In this document: positions 9,700-20,470 of the stretch, one piece after another | Layout: every line of letters starts with the position of its first letter | Position numbering within the stretch: the stretch's first letter is position 1 | DNA from: Lysinibacillus capsici | GTDB lineage: Bacteria; Bacillota; Bacilli; Bacillales_A; Planococcaceae | Direction of reading: 5' to 3' | DNA length: 64,000 bases | Assembly (NCBI RefSeq): GCF_003367505.1 | Contig: NZ_PXXX01000018.1 | Location: forward strand, 248,001 to 312,000 | Made by a program: the position numbers and the translations under genes | The notes under the pieces: model-generated | What the model saw: the letters and a program-made list of their open reading frames with translations, nothing else | Told to the model about the DNA's origin: nothing | Database searches by the model: none

Positions 9700-11967
9700 T
9701 TATACAGTAGGCTCGTCTGTACCCCATTGTTTCTTCTCTTTTTTACGTAGCTTCCCATCTGATTTTTTCATTTCACGAATTTTTAATGAATACCAGATTT
9801 GAGCTGCGATACAGATTGAAGAATACATACCTGTAATCAAACCAATCAATAACGCGATAGAGAAGTTTTGAATAGATGGTGCACCAAAAATTAATAGGGC
9901 TACAACAACGATAATTACAGTTAATACTGTATTAACCGAACGACCCATTGTTTGGCGTAGCGATTTATTCACGATATTCGCCAATACTTCACGGTCATTA
10001 ATGGTATCATAACGATCTAAGTTTTCCCGCATACGGTCAAAGGTAACAATCGTATCATTGATGGAATACCCAACAATTGTTAATACAGCCGCAATAAACG
10101 TAATATCTACTTCTAAACGCATGAAGCTAAAGACGGCAACAATTAAGAATACATCATGCAATAATGAAACAATTGCACCAATACCCATGCGCCATTCAAA
10201 ACGAACTGCTACATAAATGATAATCCCTATTGCTGCAAGAGATAAAGCCTTAATCGCATTTTTTACAAGTTCCTTACCAACTGTAGGCGATACAGTACTT
10301 ACAGCTGGTTCATGACCATATTTTTCGCCAGCTTCTTTTTTAAATTCTAAAATTTCTGCTTGTGTAAGGTCATCTTTATAGCGAATGACTGCTGTATTAC
10401 TTTTCTCACCAGAGAGTATGATATCTTCTGATGAAAAATCAATGCTATCTAGATATTTGGACACTTCTTCTTTTGTTAATGTTTGATTCGATTCAATTTG
10501 GACACGAGTACCGCTTGAGAAATCGATACCTAGGTTAAGGCGGAAGATGCCAAGAACCACTAAACCAGCCACTAAAATGGCTAATGAGAACGTATAGAAT
10601 TTCTTACGGTTGTGAACAAAGTCAAATCGATCGAATTTCGTTGATAAATCTAATGTACCAATATTTTCATCTAGACTATGCTGTTTAGATTTTGCAATAC
10701 CAAACCATGCAGGACTGTTGAAATAGCCACTGTTTACAAGTAGTCCTAATAGGACACGTGAGCCCCAAACTGCTGTTAAGAAGCTCAATAAAATACTAAT
10801 AATTAATGTTGTAGCAAATCCTTTAACAGAGCTTGTTCCCCATTGGAACAATACTGCTGCAGCTAATAAAGTTGTCAACTGCGCATCGACAATGGCTGAT
10901 AAAGATTGTTTAGAACCAATTTGGAAGGCTTGTTTAGCGGAATAACCCACCCGTAGCTCTTCACGTATACGTTCTGCCGCTAAAATATTGGCATCTACTG
11001 CCATCCCTATACCCAGAACAATGGCCGCAATACCTGGGAGTGTTAATACCGCATTAATCCAGTCAAAGACCACTAATACTAGGAATGTAAACACAACCAG
11101 TGTAATGATGGAAATAAAGCCTGGTAAACGATAGTAGAATAGCATAAATAAGAAAATAACTATTACGCCGACAATACCAGCAAAAATAGTACTTTTCAGT
11201 GCTGCATCACCAAATTGAGCACCAACAGAAGTTGAATAAATTTCATCTAGCTTTACAGGCAATGCCCCAGCATTTAAAATATCTGCTAAATTTTTTGTTT
11301 CTTCAACAGAGAAATTACCGCTAATCATAACATCTGTTGTATTTAATGTTTGACTAACTGTTGCTGCAGATGCATAGCGAGGCTTTGCTTTTTGTGATTC
11401 CGCTTTATAGGAATCGACACCCTCTTCAAAGTCTAACCATACAACCAGTAAATTTTGACCTGCGGGTTTTGCCGCAATTTTACTTGTTATATCAGCAAAT
11501 TTTTTCGCATCTTTTAAAGTTAAGGATACAATCGGACGATTTTGTTGGTCAAAAGAGCCTTTAGCACCGTTAGCTTTCAAATCGTCTCCATCTAATAATA
11601 AATTATCATCAACATCACGGAATGTTAAATTCGCAGAAGTAGACAATAACTTACGTGCCGATTCCTGATCCTCAACACCAGCTAATTGCACACGAATACG
11701 ATTTTTGTCCTCAACCTGAATACTCGGTTCACTAACCCCCATCGTATTTACACGTTCACCAAGTGCAGTGGATGTTGCTGTGACAATTTCTGGTGTAATT
11801 TTTTGTCCTTCTTTTAATTCATTTACCTCGTAAAGCACTTCAAACCCGCCCTGTAAGTCAAGACCAAGCTTGATGTCCTTTAAGACGCCGTTTACAGTCG
11901 TACTAATACCTGCTGCCAATAGCACGATAATCAGTAGGAATGCAACTATACGACTTTTTAGTTTCAT
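9700..11967 (-). CDS. secDF: Fused protein translocase subunit SecDF
   Basis: 755 residues: SecD and SecF fused in one chain, as in B. subtilis. It uses the proton gradient to help the SecYEG channel release exported proteins. The SecD half begins LGLDLQGGFEVLYEV, has the large extracytoplasmic P1 region and six membrane segments with GMAVDANILAAERI. The SecF half begins near residue 465 with LGIDFSSGTRVQIES and has GYSINDTIVTFDRMREN. I chose the ATG at 11967 (GAGGAGG eight bases upstream) over the TTG one codon earlier. Its promoter appears to be at 12141-12169, giving a leader of about 170 bases. Confidence 0.97.
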   Translation of the reverse strand: MKLKSRIVAFLLIIVLLAAGISTTVNGVLKDIKLGLDLQGGFEVLYEVNELKEGQKITPEIVTATSTALGERVNTMGVSEPSIQVEDKNRIRVQLAGVEDQESARKLLSTSANLTFRDVDDNLLLDGDDLKANGAKGSFDQQNRPIVSLTLKDAKKFADITSKIAAKPAGQNLLVVWLDFEEGVDSYKAESQKAKPRYASAATVSQTLNTTDVMISGNFSVEETKNLADILNAGALPVKLDEIYSTSVGAQFGDAALKSTIFAGIVGVIVIFLFMLFYYRLPGFISIITLVVFTFLVLVVFDWINAVLTLPGIAAIVLGIGMAVDANILAAERIREELRVGYSAKQAFQIGSKQSLSAIVDAQLTTLLAAAVLFQWGTSSVKGFATTLIISILLSFLTAVWGSRVLLGLLVNSGYFNSPAWFGIAKSKQHSLDENIGTLDLSTKFDRFDFVHNRKKFYTFSLAILVAGLVVLGIFRLNLGIDFSSGTRVQIESNQTLTKEEVSKYLDSIDFSSEDIILSGEKSNTAVIRYKDDLTQAEILEFKKEAGEKYGHEPAVSTVSPTVGKELVKNAIKALSLAAIGIIIYVAVRFEWRMGIGAIVSLLHDVFLIVAVFSFMRLEVDITFIAAVLTIVGYSINDTIVTFDRMRENLDRYDTINDREVLANIVNKSLRQTMGRSVNTVLTVIIVVVALLIFGAPSIQNFSIALLIGLITGMYSSICIAAQIWYSLKIREMKKSDGKLRKKEKKQWGTDEPTV

Positions 11968-11988
11968 CAATAAATCCTCCTCGAATTG

Positions 11989-12009
11989 GTGTAAGGGCTG
12001 TCCTTACAC
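11989..12009 (-). promoter_or_regulatory. Perfect hairpin in the secDF leader
   Basis: gtgtaagg (11989-11996) and ccttacac (12002-12009) form an 8-bp stem with a 5-base loop, just upstream of the secDF ribosome-binding site and without a T-run. It may affect translation or RNA stability; no function is known to me. Confidence 0.4.
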
Positions 12010-12140
12010 GCCAAACAAGTAACTAGCAATACCTTTTGAAACGTTTAATCCTCCTTTTCATCTAGAATCGTGTTACCTGTGCTTCAAAAAGGTTGCTTTA
12101 CTTATTTCAATCGTTCATAACGCGCAAGTTTATCTTAGTA

Positions 12141-12169
12141 TTATTAGGTACTAGCCTTCTAAATGTCAA
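12141..12169 (-). promoter_or_regulatory. Candidate SigA promoter of secDF
   Basis: TTGACA (12164-12169), 17-base spacer, TAATAA (12141-12146) on the minus strand. Confidence 0.65.
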
Positions 12170-12212
12170 TAAAAGCAATGAAGACTTATGTAAGTAAGAA
12201 CTTATTCAAAAT

Positions 12213-12253
12213 AAAAAAAGCGCAACACACTTATTATGAAACAGGTTGCGCTT
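12213..12253 (-). terminator. Terminator of comN
   Basis: Arms aagcgcaac (12218-12226) and gttgcgctt (12245-12253), then seven U on the minus strand (12213-12219). It separates comN from secDF. Confidence 0.85.
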
Positions 12254-12313
12254 GGTGTCAATTCAACACGTATAGGATTCTTAGAATTATTGTAAAATTT
12301 GACACATCATTGA

Positions 12314-12622
12314 TTACGTTCTGACTGGACCAAGCAGTAATTGTAACTCGTCTGTATTGACTTCTTCAAACCAATTATTACTTTGTAAAAACTCTACTTG
12401 ATTAAATGAGACGATATCAGATGGTGATACCGAAAAAATGGTAGAAATGACTTCATGTAAACGTAGTTGCTCAACTTTCTTTTTACGCCATTTTTTTTCA
12501 ATACAGTAGCGCCAGAGTTCTTCGGCTGTAATAGCATTATATTGATAATGCTGGAACTCTGCTATCTTACTATCAATTGCCGGACGAATCTTTTCAAATA
12601 GTTGCTCATATTGCATACTCAT
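12314..12622 (-). CDS. comN: ComN-type post-transcriptional regulator
   Basis: 102 residues, small soluble alpha-helical protein of the family named for B. subtilis ComN (YrzD), described as a post-transcriptional regulator of the late competence comE operon. The assignment comes from the characteristic sequence (AEELWRYCIEKKWRKKK, LHEVISTIFSVSPSDIVSF) and from its place between spoVB and secDF, the same as in B. subtilis. The ATG has GGAGATGA six bases upstream. Divergent from spoVB with 93 bases between them. Confidence 0.8.
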   Translation of the reverse strand: MSMQYEQLFEKIRPAIDSKIAEFQHYQYNAITAEELWRYCIEKKWRKKKVEQLRLHEVISTIFSVSPSDIVSFNQVEFLQSNNWFEEVNTDELQLLLGPVRT

Positions 12623-12665
12623 TTTGAATCATCTCCAATCAAAGTCGTAACGTAAGACATGCTTG

Positions 12666-12673
12666 CATACAAA
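12666..12673 (+). promoter_or_regulatory. Possible SigE -10 element for spoVB
   Basis: CATACAAA resembles the mother-cell SigE -10 (CATACAAT). The -35 region about 14 bases upstream (CGTAAC) is a poor match, so this is tentative. Confidence 0.3.
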
Positions 12674-12715
12674 TAGTGTAAATGAATTTTTGCGGCTTGA
12701 GAAGGGACGGATGGC

Positions 12716-14233
12716 ATGAGTTCTTTTGTACGAGGTACATTATTTTTAATGTTTGTGATTTTTTTATCTAAACTTTTTGGCTTCTTTTATAGAATGCAAT
12801 TTATGCGGATTGCTGGTGAAGAGGCTGTCGGTATTTATATGACCGTCTATCCAGCGTTTATTTTCTTCATCTCACTCATTCAACTAGGACTACCTATCGC
12901 TGTGGCTAAAATAGTGGCTGAATTACTAGCAAAAAATAAACGTGAGAACATCTTTGGTGTCATGCGTACAGCCATTCTTTGGTCATTCATTGGCATGATC
13001 ATTTTTATGCCACTCGTTGCACTAACAATACCATATATTTCAACAACTCTATTACATAATGAACAGACAACATTTACACTATGGATTGCACTCTTTGCTG
13101 TACCAGTATCAGTTGGATCTGGCTTATTACGTGCCTATTTACAAGGTGTTGCAAAGATTACACCGACAGCATGGGCACAAATGATCGAACAAATTGTACG
13201 TATTAGCTTCATTACTTTAATGCTACCCTATGTGGCTAATTACAATAATGCTGCTGTCACGGCTGCGGCGGCAATGGGCATTACACTGCTAGCCGAAGTT
13301 GTAGCATTCTTGTATTTATGGCTACACTATATCGTTTCCAAAAAGAAATTACTGACACGAAAAACTAAAATTGAAGGGTATCCTGCATCACCAATGTTAC
13401 GTATTGCCCTTCCCTCTGCAGGCAGTAAGCTTTTTGGTTCTTTCACTTGGTTTTTAGAGCCGATTATCTTTTTAAAAGCTTTAACTGTGGCCGGTTTAAC
13501 CGCTTCTGCTGCCACTATTCTATATGGTGTCATCTCCGGTGTTTTGGTGCCATTACTGTTATTTCCTGCGTTTGTATCAACAGCCTTATCGATTGTGCTC
13601 ATTCCAGCTGTTAGTGATGCCGTCGCTCGTCAGCACATCCCGCTATTACAGGAACGAATTTCGGTGTCCCTAAGATTGTCTTCGCTAGTGGGTTGCTTTG
13701 CTGCTACGTATTTCTTTGTGCATGGAGATGAATTAGCTATGAAGCTTTTCCATTTAGAAGAAAATCGTGGGTACGTTAAAATTTTAGCACCTATTTTTTA
13801 TTTTTATTATATTCAAAGTCCTCTACACTCCATCTTACAGGCAATTGGTGAGGCAAGAGCTGCCATGATGAACTCCATCTATGGTGGGCTAGGTAAACTT
13901 TTCGTGATGTTTGTACTTGCCTCTCAACCAGGTATCCAAGAAAAAGGAGCCGTTGTAGCTATTGGCTTTGGGGTATTACTAACGTCATTCTTGCATATAG
14001 CAACAGTTAGACAACGTAAAAACCTGCGTGCTGGCTTTAGAATGTTTGTCGTGCCTTATAGTTGTTTTATTGCTGTTTGCGTCGCCCAGTATTTCCTTAT
14101 TCCAATACTATCACTACCATTTATTTTAAGTAGTGGTGTGACATTATTTTTGCTATTTACCTTTTTATTATTTACCAATCAGTTGCGTATTACAGATTTC
14201 CGTTACATTAAAAAATTGGCGAAGAAAGTTTAG
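12716..14233 (+). CDS. spoVB: Stage V sporulation protein B (lipid-flippase family)
   Basis: 505 residues, about 14 membrane segments, MATE/MurJ-like polysaccharide-flippase fold. In B. subtilis SpoVB is needed for spore cortex formation and probably moves a peptidoglycan precursor across the membrane. It begins with the family pattern of a membrane segment followed by LFGFFYRMQFMRIAGEEAVGIYMTVYP. AAGGGACGG lies before the ATG. Its stop overlaps the stop of the convergent yrbG by four bases and no terminator is visible between them. Confidence 0.93.
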   Translation: MSSFVRGTLFLMFVIFLSKLFGFFYRMQFMRIAGEEAVGIYMTVYPAFIFFISLIQLGLPIAVAKIVAELLAKNKRENIFGVMRTAILWSFIGMIIFMPLVALTIPYISTTLLHNEQTTFTLWIALFAVPVSVGSGLLRAYLQGVAKITPTAWAQMIEQIVRISFITLMLPYVANYNNAAVTAAAAMGITLLAEVVAFLYLWLHYIVSKKKLLTRKTKIEGYPASPMLRIALPSAGSKLFGSFTWFLEPIIFLKALTVAGLTASAATILYGVISGVLVPLLLFPAFVSTALSIVLIPAVSDAVARQHIPLLQERISVSLRLSSLVGCFAATYFFVHGDELAMKLFHLEENRGYVKILAPIFYFYYIQSPLHSILQAIGEARAAMMNSIYGGLGKLFVMFVLASQPGIQEKGAVVAIGFGVLLTSFLHIATVRQRKNLRAGFRMFVVPYSCFIAVCVAQYFLIPILSLPFILSSGVTLFLLFTFLLFTNQLRITDFRYIKKLAKKV

Positions 14234-14865
14234 GATTCCTTTAATTGGATATGCAGCTTATTGTCTTCCCAAATACAAAAAAATACCGTTTCACTGTCAG
14301 TAATATTATTTTTTGCTAGCTCACCCATTAGCCAATCCACATCTTTATGCATGGTAAATAAATGTCTCTCTTGGATATCACCGTCGATAATCAATGGATA
14401 CACAAAGGCTTTTTCATCTTTTTTATAGACAGAAAGATTGCCTGAAGGCTCTAAATACGCAAAGGCTACATCTGTCACAGATGCAATTCCGTTTTCTCGT
14501 AATTGCTGACATAAATCATCTAAATTATAGCGGTGTTTTCTCATCTCACTCTCTAAAATAACACCGTCTTTTACTAATAAAGCAGGGTCACCATCCACTA
14601 GGTCACGTATTTTTTTGAACTTTAATGACAAAAAGGCACTTAATATTTGAATAAAGAGCAAAATAATGATAGGTAGTATGGCATTAAAGAGAGGATTTTT
14701 ATAATCGTCTAGCGCAAAGGCCGCTACTTCTGCAATTAATACAAATACGACCAAATCGATGACTGATAATTCACCTACTTCTCGTTTACCCATTAAACGG
14801 AAAACGATGATGATAAACACATACAAAAAGCAAGTTCTAAAAATAATATGGTAATATTCTTCCAT
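14230..14865 (-). CDS. yrbG: DUF421-family membrane protein (YrbG-like)
   Basis: 211 residues with three N-terminal membrane segments (about 8-85) followed by a soluble alpha/beta domain with MRKHRYNLDDLCQQLRENGIASVTDVAFAYLEPSG, the mark of the DUF421/YetF family. The molecular role is unknown; homologues are often sporulation-associated. Its place next to spoVB and yajC matches B. subtilis yrbG. A GGGGGTG ribosome-binding site precedes the ATG. Confidence 0.88.
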   Translation of the reverse strand: MEEYYHIIFRTCFLYVFIIIVFRLMGKREVGELSVIDLVVFVLIAEVAAFALDDYKNPLFNAILPIIILLFIQILSAFLSLKFKKIRDLVDGDPALLVKDGVILESEMRKHRYNLDDLCQQLRENGIASVTDVAFAYLEPSGNLSVYKKDEKAFVYPLIIDGDIQERHLFTMHKDVDWLMGELAKNNITDSETVFFCIWEDNKLHIQLKES

Positions 14866-15003
14866 ATAAACACCCCCATACTATCAAGGTGACCTTACTT
14901 ATTGTTTTTTATACAGTTTTCAAGGAATAGTCCCTACTTGTTCGTACACACTAACATAGAGCTTAGATGCTTATCACAATAAACATGCAAACAAGGTGAG
15001 GAC

Positions 15004-15855
15004 ATGACAAAAAAAATAATCGTTTTCGTTTTTGTTTATATCCTTTTTCTTATTAGACCTTATCCTATTTACGGGTATCAGGAACAGGAAATACCTATTC
15101 TTATGTACCATCATTTAGAGGACAATATAAACAATACTACTGTTATTTCACCCAAAAGCTTCGAAAATCAAATGAAATTACTTAAAATGGAAGGCTATCA
15201 GGCCATTTCTGCTCAGCAATTATATGATTACTTAAACGACCAAGCGCCGTTACCTCAAAAGCCCGTGTTAATTACTTTTGACGATGGGTATTTTAGTAAT
15301 TATGAAAAAGCTTACCCGATATTGAAAAAATATGATATGCATGCAGAAATCTTTGTGATTGCAAGCCGAATCTTAGAGATGAATGGAAACAATTACCATC
15401 CAAATGAAACAGCAAAGATGAGTTGGGATCAATTAAAGGAAATGAAGGATTATATTACAATCCAGAGTCATACTTGGGACTTACATTATAAATTACCTTC
15501 AAAAAATGGTAAACTAAATGGCGCAGTATTTGGTCCTAGTATTGTAAATGGGCAACTAGAGAGTCAGGTTGAATATGAAGAAAGAGTAAGAAATGATTTT
15601 ATTCATTCAAGAAAAATAATCAAAGAAAAGTTAGGATATGAACCAATAGCAATAAGCTATCCTTATGGGATTTACTCACCCTCCACCATCAAATTAGCCA
15701 AGGAAGCTGGCTTTAAGATGGCCTTTGTCATACAAAATAAACATGTGAAAAAAGGCGATTCCCTATTTACGTTAAGCCGAATAACGATTAATGGCAATGA
15801 TACTGGTGAGGCATTCATTCATAAATTAAAAACTACAACTGCAAAAAACATCTAA
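15004..15855 (+). CDS. Exported polysaccharide deacetylase
   Basis: 283 residues. An N-terminal signal or anchor segment (about 1-24) is followed by a NodB-homology (CE4) domain. Metal and catalytic motifs: MYHH, motif 1 TFDDGYFSN (Asp-Asp), motif 2 SHTWDLHY (the two His), motif 3 SYPYGIYSP. These enzymes remove N- or O-acetyl groups from peptidoglycan or other glycans outside the cell; the substrate cannot be read from sequence. AAGGTGAG precedes the ATG. It is on the opposite strand to yrbG and yajC and has no counterpart here in B. subtilis, so it may be an insertion. Confidence 0.9.
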   Translation: MTKKIIVFVFVYILFLIRPYPIYGYQEQEIPILMYHHLEDNINNTTVISPKSFENQMKLLKMEGYQAISAQQLYDYLNDQAPLPQKPVLITFDDGYFSNYEKAYPILKKYDMHAEIFVIASRILEMNGNNYHPNETAKMSWDQLKEMKDYITIQSHTWDLHYKLPSKNGKLNGAVFGPSIVNGQLESQVEYEERVRNDFIHSRKIIKEKLGYEPIAISYPYGIYSPSTIKLAKEAGFKMAFVIQNKHVKKGDSLFTLSRITINGNDTGEAFIHKLKTTTAKNI

Positions 15856-15885
15856 ACACTGCCTTCTAATATTGTATAAAAAAGA

Positions 15886-15920
15886 CTTACAATATAGCTA
15901 TCGCCTATTGTAAGCCTTTT
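15886..15920. terminator. Shared terminator between the deacetylase and yajC
   Basis: Arms cttacaata (15886-15894) and tattgtaag (15906-15914), with a T-rich tail on the plus side (CCTTTTCTTCTTT) and AAAAAAG on the left that gives a U-run on the minus strand. Confidence 0.7.
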
Positions 15921-15928
15921 CTTCTTTG

Positions 15929-16195
15929 TTACTGATTGTCATTGACAATTCGTCCAATTGCTTGACGGTCAAATTTCACTCGTACATTGTCAGCAATTTT
16001 TAATGTCACTGCTGTGTCTTCAATTGCATCAATAACACCGTGTAAACCACCAATCGTAATGACTTTATCTCCACGTTGCAAACTACTTTGCATATTTTGT
16101 GTTTCCTGCTGTCTTTTTTTAGCTGGACGGATTAAGATAAACCACATTGCAACGAACATTAATAATATTGGTGCTAATCCTAATAATTGATCCAT
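15929..16195 (-). CDS. yajC: Preprotein translocase subunit YajC
   Basis: 88 residues: one membrane segment LLGLAPILLMFVAMWFILI, then the YajC signature RPAKKRQQE and a small beta domain ending in GLHGVIDAIEDTAVTLKI. It associates with SecDF and YidC. The open frame runs eight codons further upstream from a TTG, but that extension contains the GGGGG ribosome-binding site, so the ATG at 16195 is the real start. A TATACT hexamer at 16233-16238 may be its -10 element. Confidence 0.93.
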   Translation of the reverse strand: MDQLLGLAPILLMFVAMWFILIRPAKKRQQETQNMQSSLQRGDKVITIGGLHGVIDAIEDTAVTLKIADNVRVKFDRQAIGRIVNDNQ

Positions 16196-16383
16196 AATAG
16201 CATCTTGCCCCCTTTCCAAATCTCACTTTTTTAGTATAGACTATTCCACCATTAAAAAGCGATGGACAAGCCCAAAAATTTTCTCAATTACTAATATTTT
16301 TTCTATGATTGACAATATTTTGCTAGAAATATTCACTTTTTACAAAGTTTTGAATGATTTGCAAAACTATTGCTATTGATTAT

Positions 16384-16416
16384 GGACATTAGGGGATGCC
16401 TAATGTCCTTTTTTTA
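16384..16416 (+). terminator. Orphan plus-strand terminator hairpin
   Basis: Arms ggacattagg (16384-16393) and cctaatgtcc (16400-16409), then seven T (16410-16416). The U-run is on the plus strand, yet no plus-strand gene precedes it. It may end an unannotated small RNA, or act as a symmetric stop for tgt. Confidence 0.5.
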
Positions 16417-16448
16417 ATTTAGCGCATGAATGATCCTATTCGTCTAGT

Positions 16449-17612
<1,164 letters not shown>

Positions 17613-17651
17613 TTATCTGAAGTAAAAACAGTACTCCGATTTTATCCACTA

Positions 17652-18692
17652 TTATTTTTTGGGACGTATAAACATAGCATCACCAAAACTAAAGAAGCGA
17701 TATCTTTCTCCTACAGCTTGCTGATAAGCACTTAAAATGGTCTCACGAGTGGCTAGCGTACTAACAAGCATGACTAGTGTTGATTTTGGTAAATGGAAGT
17801 TTGTGATTAACCCATCCACCACCGTAAAATTGTAGCCTGGATAGATGAAAATAGACGTCCAACCTTGTTCTGCTCGCACTTCTCCCTCATATTTAGAACC
17901 AATTGTCTCTAATGTACGAGTAGAGGTTGTCCCAACAGCTATTACCTTGCCACCGTTACGCTTTACGCGATTAATTGTATCTGCTGCTTGTTCTGTAACA
18001 CTATAGAATTCCGCATGCATTTCATGGTTCTCAATCGAGTCTACACTAACGGGACGGAAAGTGCCAAGACCGACATGTAGCGTAATAAAGACAACCTCTA
18101 CTCCTTTAGCCTTCACTTGAGCTAATAGCTCCTCTGTAAAATGCAGCCCAGCTGTAGGCGCTGCAGCAGAACCACGCTCTTTGGCATAAACGGTTTGATA
18201 ACGATCTTTATCCTCTAGTTTTTCACGAATATAGGGAGGTAATGGCATTTCACCAAGTTGCTCTAATATTTCATAAAAAATACCATCATACTGAAATTCA
18301 AATGTACGTCCGCCATGTTCAAGCTCACCTGTACATGTAGCTGTTAATAAACCGTCACCAAATGTGATGACTGTTCCTACTTTTACACGCTTTGCTGGTT
18401 TTACAAGTGTTTCCCACTCATCTGTACCAGCCATTTGCTTCAGTAGCAATACTTCTATATGTGCACCTGTTTCTTCTTTTACACCCATTAAACGAGCAGG
18501 TAAAACTCTTGTATCATTTAGTACAAGACAGTCTCCAGCATGTAGCTCGTCTAATACATGGGCAAAATGGTGGTGCTCCACTTTATTTGAGCCCGGTGTC
18601 ACGACCATTAATCTACTTGCTGTACGATCAACTAATGGTGTTTGGGCAATAAGCTCCTCTGGTAATTCAAAATCAAAATCTTCTACACGCAT
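17652..18692 (-). CDS. queA: S-adenosylmethionine:tRNA ribosyltransferase-isomerase
   Basis: 346 residues. QueA transfers the ribosyl moiety of SAM to preQ1-modified tRNA, giving epoxyqueuosine. The family marks [15 protein letters not shown] at the N-terminus, [19 protein letters not shown] in the middle and [18 protein letters not shown] near the end are all present. It lies 17 bases downstream of ruvB in the ruvAB-queA-tgt cluster. Confidence 0.97.
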   Translation of the reverse strand: MRVEDFDFELPEELIAQTPLVDRTASRLMVVTPGSNKVEHHHFAHVLDELHAGDCLVLNDTRVLPARLMGVKEETGAHIEVLLLKQMAGTDEWETLVKPAKRVKVGTVITFGDGLLTATCTGELEHGGRTFEFQYDGIFYEILEQLGEMPLPPYIREKLEDKDRYQTVYAKERGSAAAPTAGLHFTEELLAQVKAKGVEVVFITLHVGLGTFRPVSVDSIENHEMHAEFYSVTEQAADTINRVKRNGGKVIAVGTTSTRTLETIGSKYEGEVRAEQGWTSIFIYPGYNFTVVDGLITNFHLPKSTLVMLVSTLATRETILSAYQQAVGERYRFFSFGDAMFIRPKK

Positions 18693-18709
18693 GAAAATAA
18701 CTTCCTTCT

Positions 18710-19714
18710 TTATGTTTGTTGGGGATACTCATATCCAAAATGTTCGTAGGCTAAATGTGTGGCTACTCTTCCTCTCGGGGTACGTTGAATAAGGCCAATT
18801 TGCATCAAATAAGGCTCGTATACATCTTCTATCGTAACCCGTTCCTCACCAATTGATGCAGCAAGAGTATCTAAGCCTACTGGGCCTCCTCGGAATCGCT
18901 CAATCATATTGGTTACAAGTTTATGGTCAATATGATCAAGCCCTCTAGGATCTACTTGTAACAGCTCTAATGCTTGCTGTGCAAGACCCTCCGTTATCAT
19001 ACCATCTCCAAGCACTTGTGCATAATCTCGCACTCGTTTCAATAAACGATTGGCAATTCGAGGTGTTCCACGTGAGCGTCTCGCCATTTCCATTGCTGCT
19101 ACTTGCTCTATTTCTACCTCAAATAAATGTGCACTTCTCACAACAATTTCAGCAAGCGATCGGTCATCATAATATTCTAGGCGCAGCAACACACCAAAGC
19201 GATCTCTTAGAGGAGCTGATAAAGCACCCGCTCTTGTTGTTGCACCTACAAGGGTAAAGGGAGGTAAATCAAGTCGTACAGAACGTGCTTCAGGACCTTT
19301 TCCTACCACAATATCTAAGCAGAAGTCTTCCATTGCTGGATATAATACTTCTTCAATAGCACGGGGCAGTCGATGAATTTCATCAATAAATAAAACGTCC
19401 CCAGGCTCTAGTGAACTTAAAATAGCTGCCAAATCTCCTGGACGCTCAATCGCAGGGCCACTTGTCATGCGTACGTTAACATTCATCTCATTTGCGATAA
19501 CAGCCGCTAAGGTCGTTTTACCAAGTCCTGGAGGTCCATATAACAACACATGATCTAAACTTTCTTGGCGAAGCTTTGCCGCTTCAATGAATATTTGTAA
19601 GTTTTCCTTTACTTTATGTTGCCCAATATACTGTGCTAATTTTTGAGGACGTAAAGATAACTCAAACTGCTCATCATAGCTCCCTGCTTCACTTGCCATC
19701 ATACGTTCAGACAT
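18710..19714 (-). CDS. ruvB: Holliday junction branch-migration helicase RuvB
   Basis: 334 residues, hexameric AAA+ motor. Walker [12 protein letters not shown], Walker [10 protein letters not shown], sensor [18 protein letters not shown], and a C-terminal winged helix ending in [18 protein letters not shown]. With RuvA it drives branch migration of Holliday junctions. AAAGGAGG precedes the ATG. It follows ruvA by 18 bases. Confidence 0.98.
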   Translation of the reverse strand: MSERMMASEAGSYDEQFELSLRPQKLAQYIGQHKVKENLQIFIEAAKLRQESLDHVLLYGPPGLGKTTLAAVIANEMNVNVRMTSGPAIERPGDLAAILSSLEPGDVLFIDEIHRLPRAIEEVLYPAMEDFCLDIVVGKGPEARSVRLDLPPFTLVGATTRAGALSAPLRDRFGVLLRLEYYDDRSLAEIVVRSAHLFEVEIEQVAAMEMARRSRGTPRIANRLLKRVRDYAQVLGDGMITEGLAQQALELLQVDPRGLDHIDHKLVTNMIERFRGGPVGLDTLAASIGEERVTIEDVYEPYLMQIGLIQRTPRGRVATHLAYEHFGYEYPQQT

Positions 19715-19732
19715 GCACCTTTCCTCCTTTCC

Positions 19733-20353
19733 TTATTTTAATTTTAGCAGTAGTTGCAATGCTTGTTTCATAAAGGCATCTGTCGTTTCAAGTTTATCGT
19801 TATCCTCTAGCTGTGGTTTAATTTTTTCTAGCTCTTTTTCAGAATAGCCAAGAGCCATTAAGGCAAGTAGGGCTTCTTCTAATTCATGTTTATAGGCATG
19901 CACACCAAACAAAGGTAATTCATCTTCTGCACTAGGTAATTCAAGTGTATCTAATAATGAACCAAGTTTGCCCTTCAAGTCGAGGATCATTTGACGTGCT
20001 GTTTTTTTACCAACTCCAGGGAACTTCACTAAAAACGCTTCGTCCTCCCGCTCAATTGCGCTAATAACCTGTTGTGGATTACCTGTAGCTAAAATCGCTA
20101 AAGCGCCCTTTGGTCCTATTCCTGACACTAAAATAAGCTTACGGAATAACTCACGCTGATCTAGGTTAGGGAAGCCATATAAAACTTGCGCATCCTCTCG
20201 CACATGCAAATGAACATATATCTGTTGCTCAAGGGCAGATGTTCGAAAAGCAAATGGATTGGGCGTATTAAGTTGCCACCCAATCCCCTGTTGTTCCAGC
20301 ACAATAAATTCAGGTGTAATACGAGTAATTTGTCCTTTTAAATAATCATACAT
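19733..20353 (-). CDS. ruvA: Holliday junction DNA-binding protein RuvA
   Basis: 206 residues. Domain order: an OB-fold start (MYDYLKGQITRITPEFIVLEQQGIGW), tandem helix-hairpin-helix motifs (LILVSGIGPKGALAIL and FLVKFPGVGKKTARQMILDLK), a flexible linker, and a C-terminal three-helix domain (EEALLALMALGYSEKELEKI) that contacts RuvB. It is the first gene of ruvAB-queA-tgt. Confidence 0.97.
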   Translation of the reverse strand: MYDYLKGQITRITPEFIVLEQQGIGWQLNTPNPFAFRTSALEQQIYVHLHVREDAQVLYGFPNLDQRELFRKLILVSGIGPKGALAILATGNPQQVISAIEREDEAFLVKFPGVGKKTARQMILDLKGKLGSLLDTLELPSAEDELPLFGVHAYKHELEEALLALMALGYSEKELEKIKPQLEDNDKLETTDAFMKQALQLLLKLK

Positions 20354-20442
20354 CTATAATCCCTCACAATCATCGTCTTCGATTATAGCATATAGCGAAC
20401 GAATGCTCGACAAAAAGTAGCGTCTAAACTCCGTTCGCAGAC

Positions 20443-20470
20443 AAAAATGACCGCCAATTGACGGTCATTT
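20443..20470 (-). terminator. Terminator of the kinase-like gene
   Basis: Arms aaatgaccg (20445-20453) and cggtcattt (20462-20470), then U-rich on the minus strand. It overlaps the stop codon at 20465-20467. Confidence 0.7.

Noticed and set aside
11995..12075. Twelve-codon basic frame MKRRIKRFKRYC in the secDF leader
   Set aside because: No ribosome-binding site before its ATG and too short to judge; not listed as a gene.
18364..18792. 142-residue plus-strand frame over queA/ruvB
   Set aside because: Antisense shadow of two well-supported genes, with no ribosome-binding site and no recognisable domain.
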